Below, piece after piece: positions 20,413-32,800 of a stretch of 64,000 nucleotides of DNA. The stretch is from Lepidodermella squamata (lineage: Eukaryota; Gastrotricha). Position numbers and translations under genes: made by a program. The stretch spans positions 744,001 through 808,000 of the forward strand of contig JBLDXI010000025.1 of assembly GCA_047495785.1 (NCBI GenBank). The letters are read 5' to 3'. How positions within the stretch are numbered: position 1 is the first letter of the stretch; each line of letters begins with the position of its first letter. Under the pieces are notes generated by a model that was given only the letters and a program-made list of their open reading frames with translations, made no database searches and had not been told where the DNA came from.

Positions 20413-23400
20413 TCACTCCTTTGATTTCTTATGTTTGACCTTCTCCTTTTCGGCTTCAGGCGTATGACGGCAGCATAGCACAATGCTGATGACGGTTGCA
20501 ACGGCTAAAGCAACGCCAGCTATAATGAGTCCTAGCCTGAAGGCATCGTTGAAAAACCCAGCAGATCCTGGATCAGACTGCCCAGCTTTCAATGGCTTTG
20601 ATTTCAGCTTGACGTCTTTCGCCGTGATCACGAGACCGTCGAGACCAAACATGTCTATGAAACTCGCATCGTCTTTCATAGAGCTCACAGCAGTGCTGAC
20701 TGACTGCTGCACAGTTTCGGTCGTGATTTGCTTATCGCTGCTCACAGAGCTGTTGAAGGTCGCAACAAAGGCCTTGATTTTCTCACTGGGATAAAATACT
20801 CGGTCAAAAGGGAACTATGTGTATGGTGTATGGTTTTAGTTAAGACTTACATGTAAGTAATGCTGGTTATTTCTGTTTGCGGCACAACGATGCCAGCCTT
20901 TCGGTAGATGTTCTGCATCTGATCGATGAGTTCCTGCTTCAAGGCTTGATACTGCGGGCTCGAGGTGTCATTCAGTACGCTTGGGTCGATATTTGACCCA
21001 TTTATCATGATTTTCGCAGCTTGAAGTTCCGTCAAAACCTGCGACCAAAATGCATCCTCGGGTTTTATAGTTGCAAGAGGTGTGGTTGTCGATTTTGTAG
21101 ACGATGTGGTTGTAGTTGTAGTCGAAGTTGTTGTTGAACTTGAACTTGAACTTGAAGAATCCGAAGTTACTGATTCGCCTTTACTAGTTGTCGCTGTAAT
21201 TGCCGATGCAGTTGATCCATCCGTCTTCGCAGTTGCTGTTGAAGATGACGTAGTAGTCGTTGGGGAGCAGTCGAACGTGAAAAAAGTGTTATCGACATCT
21301 TGATAGTCGCAGCCTGCCTGGCCGCAGTGCATACCGAACCCCAGCTTTACTTCATTGTTTCGAATCATATCAGCCAGGCCACTTACAGGCATGTCCGCTA
21401 TCATTTTTGTTGTTATGTTGTCTCTCATGTGCCATACCTGATTAGTTGAGACAATAAAAAGGCAAGAGTACACAACTTTTTAAACTCGCATTAACGTTGA
21501 GCTGATCATACTCAACTATCACTTTTGGAGGACTGCCTTTAGTTATTTCTTGTAGCGCTGTTTGGGTGCTAAAGGCAAGGCCGTTATACGCAGAACTAAT
21601 CCAGGTATTTTGAGTGAGTTCAATCGGAACGGCACTGAAAACACCAAATGATGTGTTGTGCCGCGGCGAGATGACCACACTCAGCCCGCGAAAATTCGAG
21701 CTAGTACCGAAGTAGCGATAATTTGGCGGTACATCGGTGCTTCGATAGATTGAATTCGAGGAATCAGCGATCATAAAGGCGAACCCATCGTTTGAGAATG
21801 GGCCTTGTGCAGAAGTTGGAGTTCGAGAGGTGAATGAAACTTCTGCCCTCCAGCACTTATCAACCGGAATCTAAAAATAATAGCCTTCAATATGATTGAT
21901 CATTCACTTTAAATGTATCCCTAACTGGATCATTCGCCCATGCTGATCCAAACTGCCTGATTTGTGACGGGGTCTTCGGGTATGTATCAGCGTTCGACAG
22001 TGTAAGCGTGTTCCAATTGATATTCACCCTAGTACCGTATATTTCCCAATAGTTGACTGCGAAGATTTGGTGATAAACGAAGATTATATAACTTTTTCAG
22101 AATCTTACTTTGAACACTCATATCGTTCTTCTTTGCCGATAAGTTGCGAATAAATTGAGGGTTCGTGCCATTCAACCCGAGGGGGACGAACGGGTCTGGT
22201 ACAATAGGTTTCACGGGACTGAAATCGCGGTAAAGTATCGATTGGTTTCCTGAGATTGCGGAAACCTCAACTTTGAGTACATCCGTTACATCGAAGGTAC
22301 TCGTCAGGTTAGCATGGCGAGCTCCGAAGCCAAGGTAAAGATACTTCTGATTCAAAATGGGAAATTGAACATCGTTAAAGCATTGTAGAGTAACGCCTGC
22401 TGATGGGAAGGTCATTTGGGCTGAGAGCCCGTTCTGGCTGATTTGAATGGAAACTTCAATTATTTGTTGGCCGCCGGCTAAAAGATTCTGATTCTTGATA
22501 GTCCTGCCGCAGGATGCGATCGGGAAATTGAAAGGAGTCGGGCCCAAACAATCCACCGCATCCTTGTTCAAAGTAGTACCGAATCCAGTTATAACCTGGG
22601 CAAGCGGGTTGATAACGAAACCCGTTGCAACAAAGTTGCATTTATAGCAGTTCAGGCTATAAAATGATCCTAGGCCTAAAGGGGAGCCAGCGTAGTCTGA
22701 AAAAATCAGTTTTATCGACCTTTTAAAAAATTCATTTTCTATTTCATACTTGCCGCAGGACTCGAGTAGTTAGCATTGCATTTTGGTGGTCGAACTCTTG
22801 TATTTCTCTCTGATAACCAGATACCGAGACCCTGTGAAGTGCCATTCATGCGAACGCTGATTTTGATCGCAATGTCGTTCACGGGTGGTAATAGTTGATT
22901 TGACCACATAGCTCCTTCAAGGGGTATGTTGCTACTAGGGTTCATAGGGTCTTTCTCGATCAAACGAACGCTATCACTGAGGCTATCAATAGGTTTAGCA
23001 GGGTATATCTCCCAATTTGTATAGCTTGATCGATTGGATGACTGATCGAAAAAGAAGGCTGATATGTTTCTCAACGGTCGCAAGTCGTAGAATTCAACTC
23101 GAGTTATAATAACGTTGTCCCGAACATCTTCATTCGAGGCACCAAAACCAAGGAAAGCTCTACCACTTGTCGTCAGATCAGCCATACCTTTCACGGTAGC
23201 ATTCGACAAGCAAGCATTTGTTGATTTTGCGATGCGATCGTAAGTCGTGATCGTCAAACTATCCCCCGCAACTTGAACCAGCAGAGTGGCATTGATCGAC
23301 TTTGACTGATCATCATAACCGAGTGGACATGTGGCTAGTTGTGTTTTTCCGTCGTTGTTACGCTCTGATTCAATCATCGGCTGTAGATTTGCAATTGTTG

Positions 23401-24765
23401 GCGAGAAGTCGGCGTACATCTCTCGCGATTTCGTATTTAAAGATAGGCGCAATCCGCGGAAGTTGTAATGATCGGCTCCAGAAGCCCTTGAGGTTTTATT
23501 GGCCCTGGCCGTCAAGGTTGTAGCCTTGTCGACGATGTAGACCAGCATTCCGCTGCCTTTATCTCCCATAGCTTGAATCGAAATGTCAACCTCCAAACGC
23601 CAGTTTGAAACTCCTTTGTTTATAGGCTGGAAAGTAAGTTATATATGAAATCTAACCTCCTTGCTTTTCAAATTTATTCTCACAATTCTGCTCCAGATGG
23701 ATCCGTTGTTGCAAACTTCAGGTTTCTTGGGTTGTAAAGCAAGCCGAGTTGGATAAAGATTTGAAGCCTGCCCCATTGAACGCCAAACACTCTCAACCGG
23801 GGGTTCGAAGAAGAGCGACTGCTCGGGTTTGTACCTAGCCAACGGCAGATCGGTCGGCAATGCTAGCATACCCAGCATTTCTTGGCTTGGGGTTGGATAG
23901 GTCGTGGGATGGACCATTACTTCATATTTAGAACAAATTTGTTGAAGGTCAGATAGTTTCCAACTCGGCAGAGCGACGCCATAGATTGCAAAACAAGCGT
24001 ATTGCCCGTAGGAAAGGTAGTTCGTGTTGTCTTCTAATCTATATACAAAACATTTCTATCAAATAGGCCAGAATAAAAAACAGTAATGAACCTTCTGCCC
24101 AGGGAAATGAATCGGTCATTGGTCGGTGCTAACACCGGCATATCCAAGTCATAGGAGCCCTCCCTTCCCGTGGCGTACGGACCGCAACTCAGTTGGTACG
24201 TGTGGGAATTCGCATCATAAGTCAATGTGATCAACTGCCACGCTGTAGTATTGCATGGAACAGTAATTTCAGAGCCTTCGTCCATAGGATTCGCGGAAAT
24301 TTGATTTGACTTAGGATAGTTAACCCAAACATGCAAACCACGGCCAGTAGTTGGGTCGGTGTACTCGAACAAGGGACCATTTTTCGTAGCAGTGCTTATT
24401 CGGAAAAACGTTGCTATGGTCCAAGAGTTGTCATCAGCTGAAAGATCCAGTTCTTTGCCTTGCAGCTTGATATAGCCATCCATATCACTCCTACATACTT
24501 CAATGGCGGAGACCTGAGAGCCGAGACTCGAGGATCCCAAGGTATTAGGACCAGGTACGTAAGCGTAGGCGCCGGAATTTACTTCTCCATCCAGTCCACT
24601 GCCACTGACATCCCTAACGCCGAACTGGCTGTTCAGTGGCCAATAGCCGATCGGATAGGGCGGTGATGGCTCTGGCAATGGCGGTAGCGTGCAGCCTTGA
24701 ACAAGCTTGTGCAGTGCTGAAATAACCAACAAAGTAAGCGGCATCTTTTTGAGATAAAAGCTCAT
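20413..24765 (-). CDS. Single-pass membrane protein with concanavalin-A-like domains, copy 1
   Basis: Eight exons (-): 24765-24092, 24038-23684, 23626-22750, 22696-22109, 22056-21926, 21870-21496, 21437-20851, 20785-20413; 1319 residues. A signal peptide leads into a LamG-like domain (YWPLN, DVSGSGLDG, W-x-x-x-T/YD pattern, residues about 30-225). Three further lectin-like beta domains share FRGLRL/FRGLSVV, FLGFGASN/LGFGARH and EFYDLRP phrases, resembling L-type lectins. A Ser/Thr-rich stalk, one hydrophobic helix (LGLIIAGVALAVATVISIVL) and a short Lys-rich tail follow. The protein should sit in the plasma membrane with its lectin domains outside. Start: ATG at 24765; the longer frame begins with TTG. 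Every intron position matches the paralogue at 29855-34889. Donors of introns 1, 5 and 6 (GTTCAT, GTTAGG, GTTAAT) are weak. Domain families are assigned by eye; ligand unknown. Confidence 0.75.
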
Positions 24766-25704
24766 AGTACTGCTCAAGGATAGCGAAGCGATCTCCGATG
24801 TTTATTAAACGGAGCAAATAAACTTCTCTCCGGTTATTGCAATTTATTTTGACCATCTGATTAAAAATGTCAGAGAAGCAAATCCGAATCAACATAGGAA
24901 ATTGTGTAACTGCTCGGAGCAATGCCCGTGAATCGAGATTTAGGATAATTCACATATTATATACTCAACCAACGAAGGAGTAATAAATTACCTTCTCCGC
25001 TTTGATATTATCTTTTCACATCATCCCTTGAAAGGCAAATTTGTAAATCCCACCTAGAAACGTCCAGGGTAAAAATTCGAATATTCCGCGGTTTCCCCTA
25101 TTTTCTTCACTCAATATTATTGATTGAAATATTTGATTTAGTAATGGAAAGGACATCATGTCTTAGGACGAAGGAAGAAAAGATCTACTGAGACCAACCA
25201 GCATATTACATATGATCTCTCAAAGATCTTTCCATTACTATAAATCAAGTGCGGAGAACGCATAAATCAATATTAGAAGCTCCCAGGAGTTATGGTTAGA
25301 GATCCAGAAAGAGGACTAAGAAGGCTCTAGATCTTCCCTAAGAGGGTACAAAGGCGCCGCAGGACCAAAAAGTCGATTTTTCTGACATTTTGCTTGTACA
25401 GCGGTTTCTAGGTCATTCAGCCATTCTGACCATTCAGCGTCATTTCAGCGGAATTTTTGAATTTTTACCCTGGACGTTTCTAGGTGGGATTTACAAATGT
25501 GCCGTTGAAATAAATACTTGCCCGTTTTCGACAACATTTCGCGTCATCTCCACTTCTCACGATTTCTCACAAAGATAACTAACTTCTGGTGCAATTCTCA
25601 CAAATATGGCGATATGTTTTGCTTATAAATGCTTATGATTCCATCTTTCATTTCCATCTTTCTCGATTCAATATTGGGAAACTCTCGTGTCATGTTCTTC
25701 ACTT
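24766..25704. other. Intergenic with MITE, between ConA-like copy 1 and the GPCR
   Basis: Holds the promoter of the minus-strand ConA-like gene, a TIR element at 25039-25498 and the 3' end of the GPCR gene. No other gene was recognised. Confidence 0.45.
25039..25498. mobile_element. MITE with 40-bp perfect terminal inverted repeats
   Basis: The arms 25039-25078 and 25459-25498 are exact reverse complements (from ATTTGTAAATCCCACCTAG inward) and continue imperfectly for about 20 more bases (ATTCCGCGG/CAGCGGAAT). A second nested inverted pair lies inside (TAGTAATGGAAAG near 25140 and CTTTCCATTACTA near 25230). No reading frame of note. This is a non-autonomous foldback or MITE-type element of about 460 bp. 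Confidence 0.75.
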
Positions 25705-28183
25705 TTAACGCAAATAAACTTGTCTTAATATCACCAAATTCGAGAAAGCAGAAATCAGGTTGGCTGTTGGCACGACGTTCACCAGCGAAATATGGTTTTC
25801 AGAGAGTATAATGCCGATGAAAATCGCAGCGAGTAACATGATGACGTATGAATAAACAAAGGCTGTTATTGCTTTCACATCGCTATACGTTATCCGATCC
25901 ACCCGAGCGTGTCGAGCCTTGACAAGAGAATTCAATAAAAACGCCGAAAACAGCGATATCACAAGCGGTATCCCGGCGAGTCCGAACGCCAATATCGCAA
26001 AAGGATAGCTGGTTATCCCACCAAATATTGACTCAAATTGTTGGCACAGCGTGACGGTTGGCTGAAAGGCTAAGCTGTTATCATGCTCAGAGAAAATCAA
26101 CGGTAGGAGTTGAGTTTCATTTGACGCAGGGCTCAACAAGAGCGCAATGGTCATCAGAATCAGGCTAAATGCCATTGTAAAAGTTGACAACTTCCTGCTG
26201 AGCTGCTGACGTGAGGAATCAATAAAAACCTGATAGTTTCTGCGCCTATTACTCGAGCGAGATCGTGTTGCATTAACCGAAAGGTAGATTGGATTTGAAG
26301 TTTCACGCCGGATATTTGAAGCATTACTTAGCTTTAAAATCAGCATTTCCAGCTTCTGAAAACAGCCGTGAATGACGCAGATTGAAGCGCTGAATGAAAG
26401 AAATGTTTGCATCGAGCATAACACATCAAAGCGGCTGAGCTTCGCCTCGATGCCATAGAACAGGCTGACAAGGAACGAAAGAACATTTCCAAGCAAAATC
26501 AGCTGGCTCGTCGCGACATCTAATTTAGCCGATCTCATTGTGTTGCGCTTAATATTAACAAAAGAGAAAGCTGACGAGATCAGCAGTCCTATTATCGAGA
26601 TTGAAATGAAAACTGAGCTGATATTGCCGGATACAATCGGCTGTGGAATAATAATGATCACCAGCGAGTCTTTTGGAAGAGCATTTCCATCAGTTCTCCA
26701 GTATAATTTGTCCCAATGAACTACAGCCGGATCGCCCTTTCGATTAGATTTGTAGTAACCGATTGTCACCATGTTCGTTCCATTTCCGAATTCGTTAAGT
26801 TTGACTTGATTAAAAACGAATGGCATGCTGCCTGTAGGCCAGTGGTTAGCCTTGTTGTAACTGTAGTCACCCTTTAGGCCTAACACATCTATCCGACTAA
26901 TAGCTTCTAGCATCACATTGACAATGAAAGATCCATTCCTTCTGAAACTATCCGAATTTGTTGTCCAATCCGCCAGGGTGGAATTGAAATCATTTCTCAG
27001 AATATGTTCAGTTTCGTTCAAAAACAGCCCAATTAGGACGAATCGGTCGTAGTAAGTAGGAATCCAGTATTCCCAACCAACAGCTAGTTCGAGTTTATCA
27101 ACACTGTTAGCTAAGTAGCTGTTGAACCAACTACTGGTTACGTCCATTGAGTCTGAAGTATCCTGGCCAAAAATCTCGCTGATCGGAGCATCCCCATAGA
27201 ATATTGTCGTTGCCAAGATTTCTAGCAACATTTTCTTTGTACACCACCCAGCTACGATCTGAGGTATGTCTGAGTTCTCGTTGTAAGCATTCCATGAGTA
27301 ATGAAGATGAACAAACCCTGGCCCAAAAAGGTTATAGCGGTAGAGAAAACAGCCGACCATAGCGCTGTTGACGACATTCAGTAAGATAATCCGTGGTTTT
27401 CGCCGTTGAAGCTCGTCAAATGTTGTCTCAAGTTCGTACATATCGTCTGTGTCGAGTCGCAGCTTAGCCATGTAAACTATAGTGACGTTGTGAGCTTCCA
27501 TTCCATGAACAACAAAGCTGTCGATCACGTTATTGTAGGGGCTTGTATCACTGATTAGGGACACCCTTTTCCACCCAAGTTTATGAACCATGGCTACGAT
27601 GCTATCCGCGGTATAGTCCTGTTTCTCGCCAAACGGGACGAAATTTGGGAATTTTCGCCTTTCGTAATACATTTTAGGTGCAAGTGGGTAAATTACAGTC
27701 TGAAAAGCAGAAATTAAAACACTAAAAGATTTGGATTAAAGAATTTACCCCTAGCATGTTGAATGATGGCATCATGTAGGCAGCGATAGTTTGGGCAATG
27801 TTGCAAAATTCAGCTAGTGCTACGATAGGCAGGCGGTTTGGTGTAGCTGCGTTCTCTCGGAGTTTGTCAACCATTCCTGCCATGAACAAGGCATCATCGC
27901 CCTGATCATCGATCAGCTCGAAAGCGAGATCGTACCTGGTCAGCCAGTTGGGCATCTCTCGCAGCTTTTGCAGCGCTAAATGAGCTGCGACTGTCGTAGT
28001 CGGGCCAAGTGGTATTGCCCCTGAATACATAATCGAAGTGATTATCGACAGAGTTTGCCTATTGTTGGAAGAATTCCTCGGCGATTCAAAAACAAAGAAA
28101 GACGGCATAGTAGCATTCATTAGAATCAACGATACAGACGTTTGCAAGGTGATGGAAACAATCATCATTAGAGCAAGTATCAT
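25705..28183 (-). CDS. GABA-B-like class C G-protein-coupled receptor
   Basis: Two exons on the minus strand, 28183-27749 and 27699-25705, join in phase 0 to give 809 residues. A signal peptide (about 1-20) leads into a periplasmic-binding-protein-like ligand domain (about 45-460) with MVHKLGWKRVSLISD and FLYRYNLFGPGF, as in GABA-B and atrial-natriuretic-receptor ectodomains. Seven hydrophobic helices follow (about 485-805), including NIKRNTMRSAKLDVATSQLI, typical of the GABA-B first loop. There is no long cytoplasmic coiled-coil tail and the large Cys-rich domain of metabotropic glutamate receptors is absent, so GABA-B-like fits best. It sits between two paralogous ConA-like genes on the same strand. 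It is divergent, and ligand and coupling are unknown. Confidence 0.8.
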
Positions 28184-28228
28184 CGTTATGTATTGCGAAA
28201 TGCTTCACTCCCGAAATGTGATCTAAAT

Positions 28229-28238
28229 TATATATATA
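28229..28238 (-). promoter_or_regulatory. TATA box of the GPCR gene
   Basis: TATATATATA on the minus strand, 46 bases before the ATG at 28183. The distance suits a short 5' leader, as seen for the neprilysin and lipocalin genes in this window. Confidence 0.5.
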
Positions 28239-29854
28239 GATGAAGTTTTCCAGTGAGAGAATCTGGGTGAGGATGCAGCTTCGAAATGTCAGGTTCTTTT
28301 CCCGGCTGAAATGTCAAGATATGGTTACATTTCGCGTGGTACGGTGTTATCCCGTTTTAGCATGAGATAATACAGCAAACAGCCATTAGAACCTTTTTCC
28401 GCTTTTTACGTCAAAGTTTCATTTCCGAAAACACGGAAATCAACAGTATTCATCATATTGTGCGGGAAGAGGCGTCAAAATGCTTTCAAATCAGCCTCAT
28501 TTAGGATGGATTTTCACCGGAGCTCATTAGCTTTACAGAATATTATTAGCGAAACCAAATTTGCCTGCTGCGGAACCAAATTCGACTGTAGCGGAACCAA
28601 ATCTGCATTATGCGGAACCTAATTTTAGCTACGCCAAAGGTCGCTTTTTGAATATTTCCACAAAATTAAAGCTATGCATGAATTCTTAAGAAAAGAATGC
28701 ACCATGCACCGAATTTTACCCTAAATTAATTTTTACCATCAAGATTCAAGTCCCAAACATCTTCAGGAACAGAAATTCCGTCAAAAAATGACCGAAAGCG
28801 TGACAATGTCAAAAAACAACGTACAGGAAGGCTGGCTAAAAATATTAATATAACGCAGAGGGTGGGCGGGATCGAAAAAGCCTCGTGGTCTTCGCCAAAA
28901 GATTCAAACGACTATACTGTGTCTGTCTATATCCGAAAGCGCATTTCTTTTCCTTGTGCAAAGGCTTTCAACGGCTCCAATTACCAATTACGTGTTTATC
29001 ACGAAAAGAAAACGTTGAGAAATTGTCACTGTATGTTTGAAAGAACATCCAGGGTATACATGTTGCTTCATGTCATTTAGGCTACATAATTGTGGATCTG
29101 AAGGACATTGAAACATTGCAGTTAAAATTTATTTCACACGACGTCTGTACGATAAAGACTATTTTCTATAGAATATGCGGCATCATTTTTTCTAGTAAAC
29201 AGAGAAGAAAACGCGTCTCATTTAGAATATATAACACCAGAAAAAATAGCACCCCAATTCATCTACCAAAACCATGAATTTAGTTTCGGTATCTGAATTC
29301 ATGGGGGAAAAAGTTGCAAAATTCTGGGCATTAATTTAATTCCGAAAACTCAGAAATCCCCTAATTCCTGGGCACAATTTTCGAGCAATAATACAAAACT
29401 AAAGTAATTCACCCAGCCAAAAAATCAGTTCTTTCTATAAAATCCCATTTTTTCACAATGTTGGTGCTAGGTAACCGTTCATTGACAATAGAAAATCAAA
29501 TGGAATCGATAGCGATACGATTTTGTCGACATAGCCCTAGGCAAAATAAACTAAAAGTATATCTCAGTGCTATCAAGAGAAAATGGGGGAGGTGCATAAG
29601 CACCTCATGTTACATGGCAAAATTTCAAATAATACCCATCTTTAGAGTTCCAATGAGAAAGTGTGTCACTTCGTAATTAATACTCAAGGAATAAGTTTTG
29701 GAGCATGAAATCGGATGAATTTCGGAAATCCGTAAATTAGTAGATTAGGATACTCACAGGGCACACAGAGTTATCTTCAAAAGGAAATTTTACGAACATA
29801 TAAATCAAACAGCTTTGGTCTTTAAATTATCCGTGTTTCCTTGTAAATTGCGTG
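28239..29854. other. Intergenic, GPCR to ConA-like copy 2
   Basis: About 1.6 kb of AT-rich DNA with a short tandem array at 28548-28630 and small open frames that have no family signal. It contains the GPCR promoter and the 3' end of the next minus-strand gene. Confidence 0.4.
28548..28630. repeat. Imperfect ~22-bp tandem repeat
   Basis: Four degenerate units of about 22 bp built on GCGGAACCAAATTTG (AGCGAAACCAAAT, GCGGAACCAAATTC, GCGGAACCAAATC, GCGGAACCTAAT). Function unknown. Confidence 0.6.
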
Positions 29855-32800
29855 TCAGCCATTAGACGTGTCTTTCTTTCCCTTCCCGTCTTCGCCCGTT
29901 CGACGGCAGCATAGTCCAATGCTAACTACGGCTACAATCGCAAGAGAAACACCAGCTATAATGAGTCCAAGCCTGAAGGCATCGTCGAAAAAACTGGCAG
30001 ATCTCTGGTCCGACTGCCCAGCTTTCAATGGCTTCGATTTCAGCTTGACGTCTTTCGTCGTGATGACGAGGCCGTCGAGACCAAACATATCTATGAAACT
30101 CGCATCGTCTTTCATAGAGCTCACAGCAGTACTGACTGATTGCTGCACAGTTTCGGTCGTGATTTGCTTATCGCTACTCACAGAGCTGTTGAAGGTCGCA
30201 ACAAAGGCCTTGATTTTCTCACTGGGGTACAATAATCAGTCAGAAGGGAACTATGTGTAAGGTTTTAGCTAAGACTTACATGTATGTAATGCTGGTTATT
30301 TCTGTTTGCGGCACAACAATGCCAGCCTTTCGGTAGATGTTCTGCATCTGATCGATGAGTTGCTGCTTCAAGGCTTGATACTCCGGGCTTGAGGTGTCAT
30401 TCAGAACACTCGGGTCGATATTTGACCCATTTATCATGATTTTCGCAGCTTGGAGTTCCGTCAAAACCTGCGACAAGTATGCATCCTCTGGTTTTATAGT
30501 TGCAAGAGGAGTGGTCGGAGCTTTCGACGTTGGAGAGATAGCTGTTGTAGTTGAGAGTGAACTCGATGATTCCGTTGTAGTTGAGAGTGAACTCGATGAT
30601 TCCGTTGTAGTTGAGAGTGAACTCGATGATTCTGTTGTAGATGCCGGCGTCATAACTGGGAATGAAGTAGATTCCTTCTCAGTGCTAACTTTCGGAGAGG
30701 TTCCAACAGATGATACGTGAACAGTCAATGATGTTGCAGTAATAGGCATAGCCGTATTCTTTGGTGCGCAATCGAAAGTGAAGAAGGCCATGTCGATATC
30801 TTGGTAGTCACATCCCACCTGCGGGAGGCAATGCATGCCAAAGCCTAATTTCGACTGACCAGATCGAATCATATCTGCTAAGCCAGGAACTGGCATGTCC
30901 GCTATCATTTTCGTTGCTCTGCCATCCCGAACATGCCAAACCTTGAAAAGCAATTGATTGATAAGCAAAGAAAATCGGTTTTTCGACGAGTAAAGAACTC
31001 GAGGAATCCTCGTGAAAAATTAGTCTACAACTCACATTCAAATAAGTTTGATTGTATTCAATGACTATCTTCGGATTGTTCCCTGATATTACAGAATTTT
31101 GAAGCGAAGTTTGTCCGCGAGCAGTTAAGCCGTTATAGACGGAACTATCCCATGAAGCCGGGGTAATTCCAGCCGGTACAGGGTTGATTACTCCGAATGA
31201 TGTGTTCTTTTTTGGTGATATTACTATCATGAGACCTTGAAATGTCGCATTGGTGCCAAAGTAGCGGGTCACAGGTGGAATATCCGTTGATCGATAAATT
31301 GAATTAACTGGCTCTGCAATCATGAAGGCGAAGCCATCGCCTTTGTAAGGTCCTGTATAGTCGGCTGGGCGTGCATTTACTACGAATTCAGCTCGCCAAC
31401 AGACATCACTCGGAACCTAGGGGATCATAGAGTTAAACGGGCTACGAGAAATGATATTAGTAATAAGTGAAACTTTTTCATTGGCCCAGGCTGATCCATA
31501 TTGCAGACTTTGATTAATGGGCGGCATTTCGCCATTGGATAGGGTCAACTTCCCCAAATTCAAGTTGACTCGCGTCCCATATATTTCCCAATAATTTACT
31601 GTCATATCAATGCAATTCATAAACATGCGAGCTTGGAAAAACAAAACTTACTTATTCCGCTCGTGTCGTACAATTTGGCCGATAGATTTCGTGCGTAAGT
31701 AGCGTTTCCCCAACCCGTCCTCACCGGGACCAAGGATTCTGGGGCAATCTTCCCCGCAGCCGAGCTGCCTAACCTGGTCGACGTCGTTTGATTATTTGAA
31801 GTTGCATATACCTCAACCTCGACGATTTCCGTCACATCGAGAGTACTTGTAACATTGGCATGCCGAGCTCCGAAACCCAAATACCAGCTTTTCGTATTCA
31901 GAAACGGTAGTTGAACGTCGTTGTAACACTGAATTGTCATATTTTGCACTGGGAAATATAATTTGGCGGAAAGTCCATTCTGGCTAATGTCCATGTGAAC
32001 TTCTAAGATTTTTTGACTGGGTGTTAAAAGGTTGAGAGCCTTCAATTGGTCGTTGCAGGACGCGATCGGGAAGTTGAACGGCTGGGATCCCAGGCAGTCT
32101 ACGGCATCCCAGCTGTTTGTCGACGCTTTCGCTGTGACAATTTGAGTTTCGGGATTGATAACGAGCCCAGCTGCCATGAAACTATATTTGTAGCAATTCA
32201 GCCCGTAAAAGGAGCCGAAACCGAGTGGCGACCCTTCGTAATCTAAAGGCAACAGATTCAAGAATCTCATAATTAAATGAAACGGTTATTATTTCGTTTA
32301 CTTGAAATCGGGCTGCCGTAGCTGGGGTTGCATTTCGGCGGCTTCACCCATGTGTTCACTTGCGAGAACCAAATTCCCAATCCCTGTGAGGTGCCATTCA
32401 TTGCAACGGTCACTTTAATAAGCACATCTTGAACGGAAAAAAATCCCGTCGACCAAATAGACCCTTCAGCTGGAACATTGGTGCTTGGCGAATTAGGATC
32501 TTTTTCGATCAACCTGCCGGATTTAGTCTGCGTTCGCGGGCTAGGAAACTGCTCCCATGCTGCGGATGTATTTCTCACTTGGTCGAACCAGAGAGTCGAT
32601 ATATTTTTCATTGGTCGAAGGTCGTAGAATTCGACTCGCGTGATTGTTACACCATCATGGGCGGCTTCATTAGACGCTCCAAAGCCAACAAAGGCCCGAC
32701 CACTCGTTGTTAGATTCGCCATACCTATGATCGTTGAGTTTGTCAGACAAGCGTTTCCTGTTGCCCTGATTCGGTCCCATACCATCACCGATAGACTATC

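Noticed and set aside
24742-24777. Alternative starts of ConA-like copy 1 at 24777 or 24744
   Set aside because: 24777 is a TTG, not an ATG. 24744 is a possible later ATG, but the first true ATG at 24765 already gives a good signal peptide.
29092-29676. Small plus-strand open frames in the intergenic region before ConA-like copy 2
   Set aside because: Short, AT-driven, no signal peptide, no domain and no splice context.
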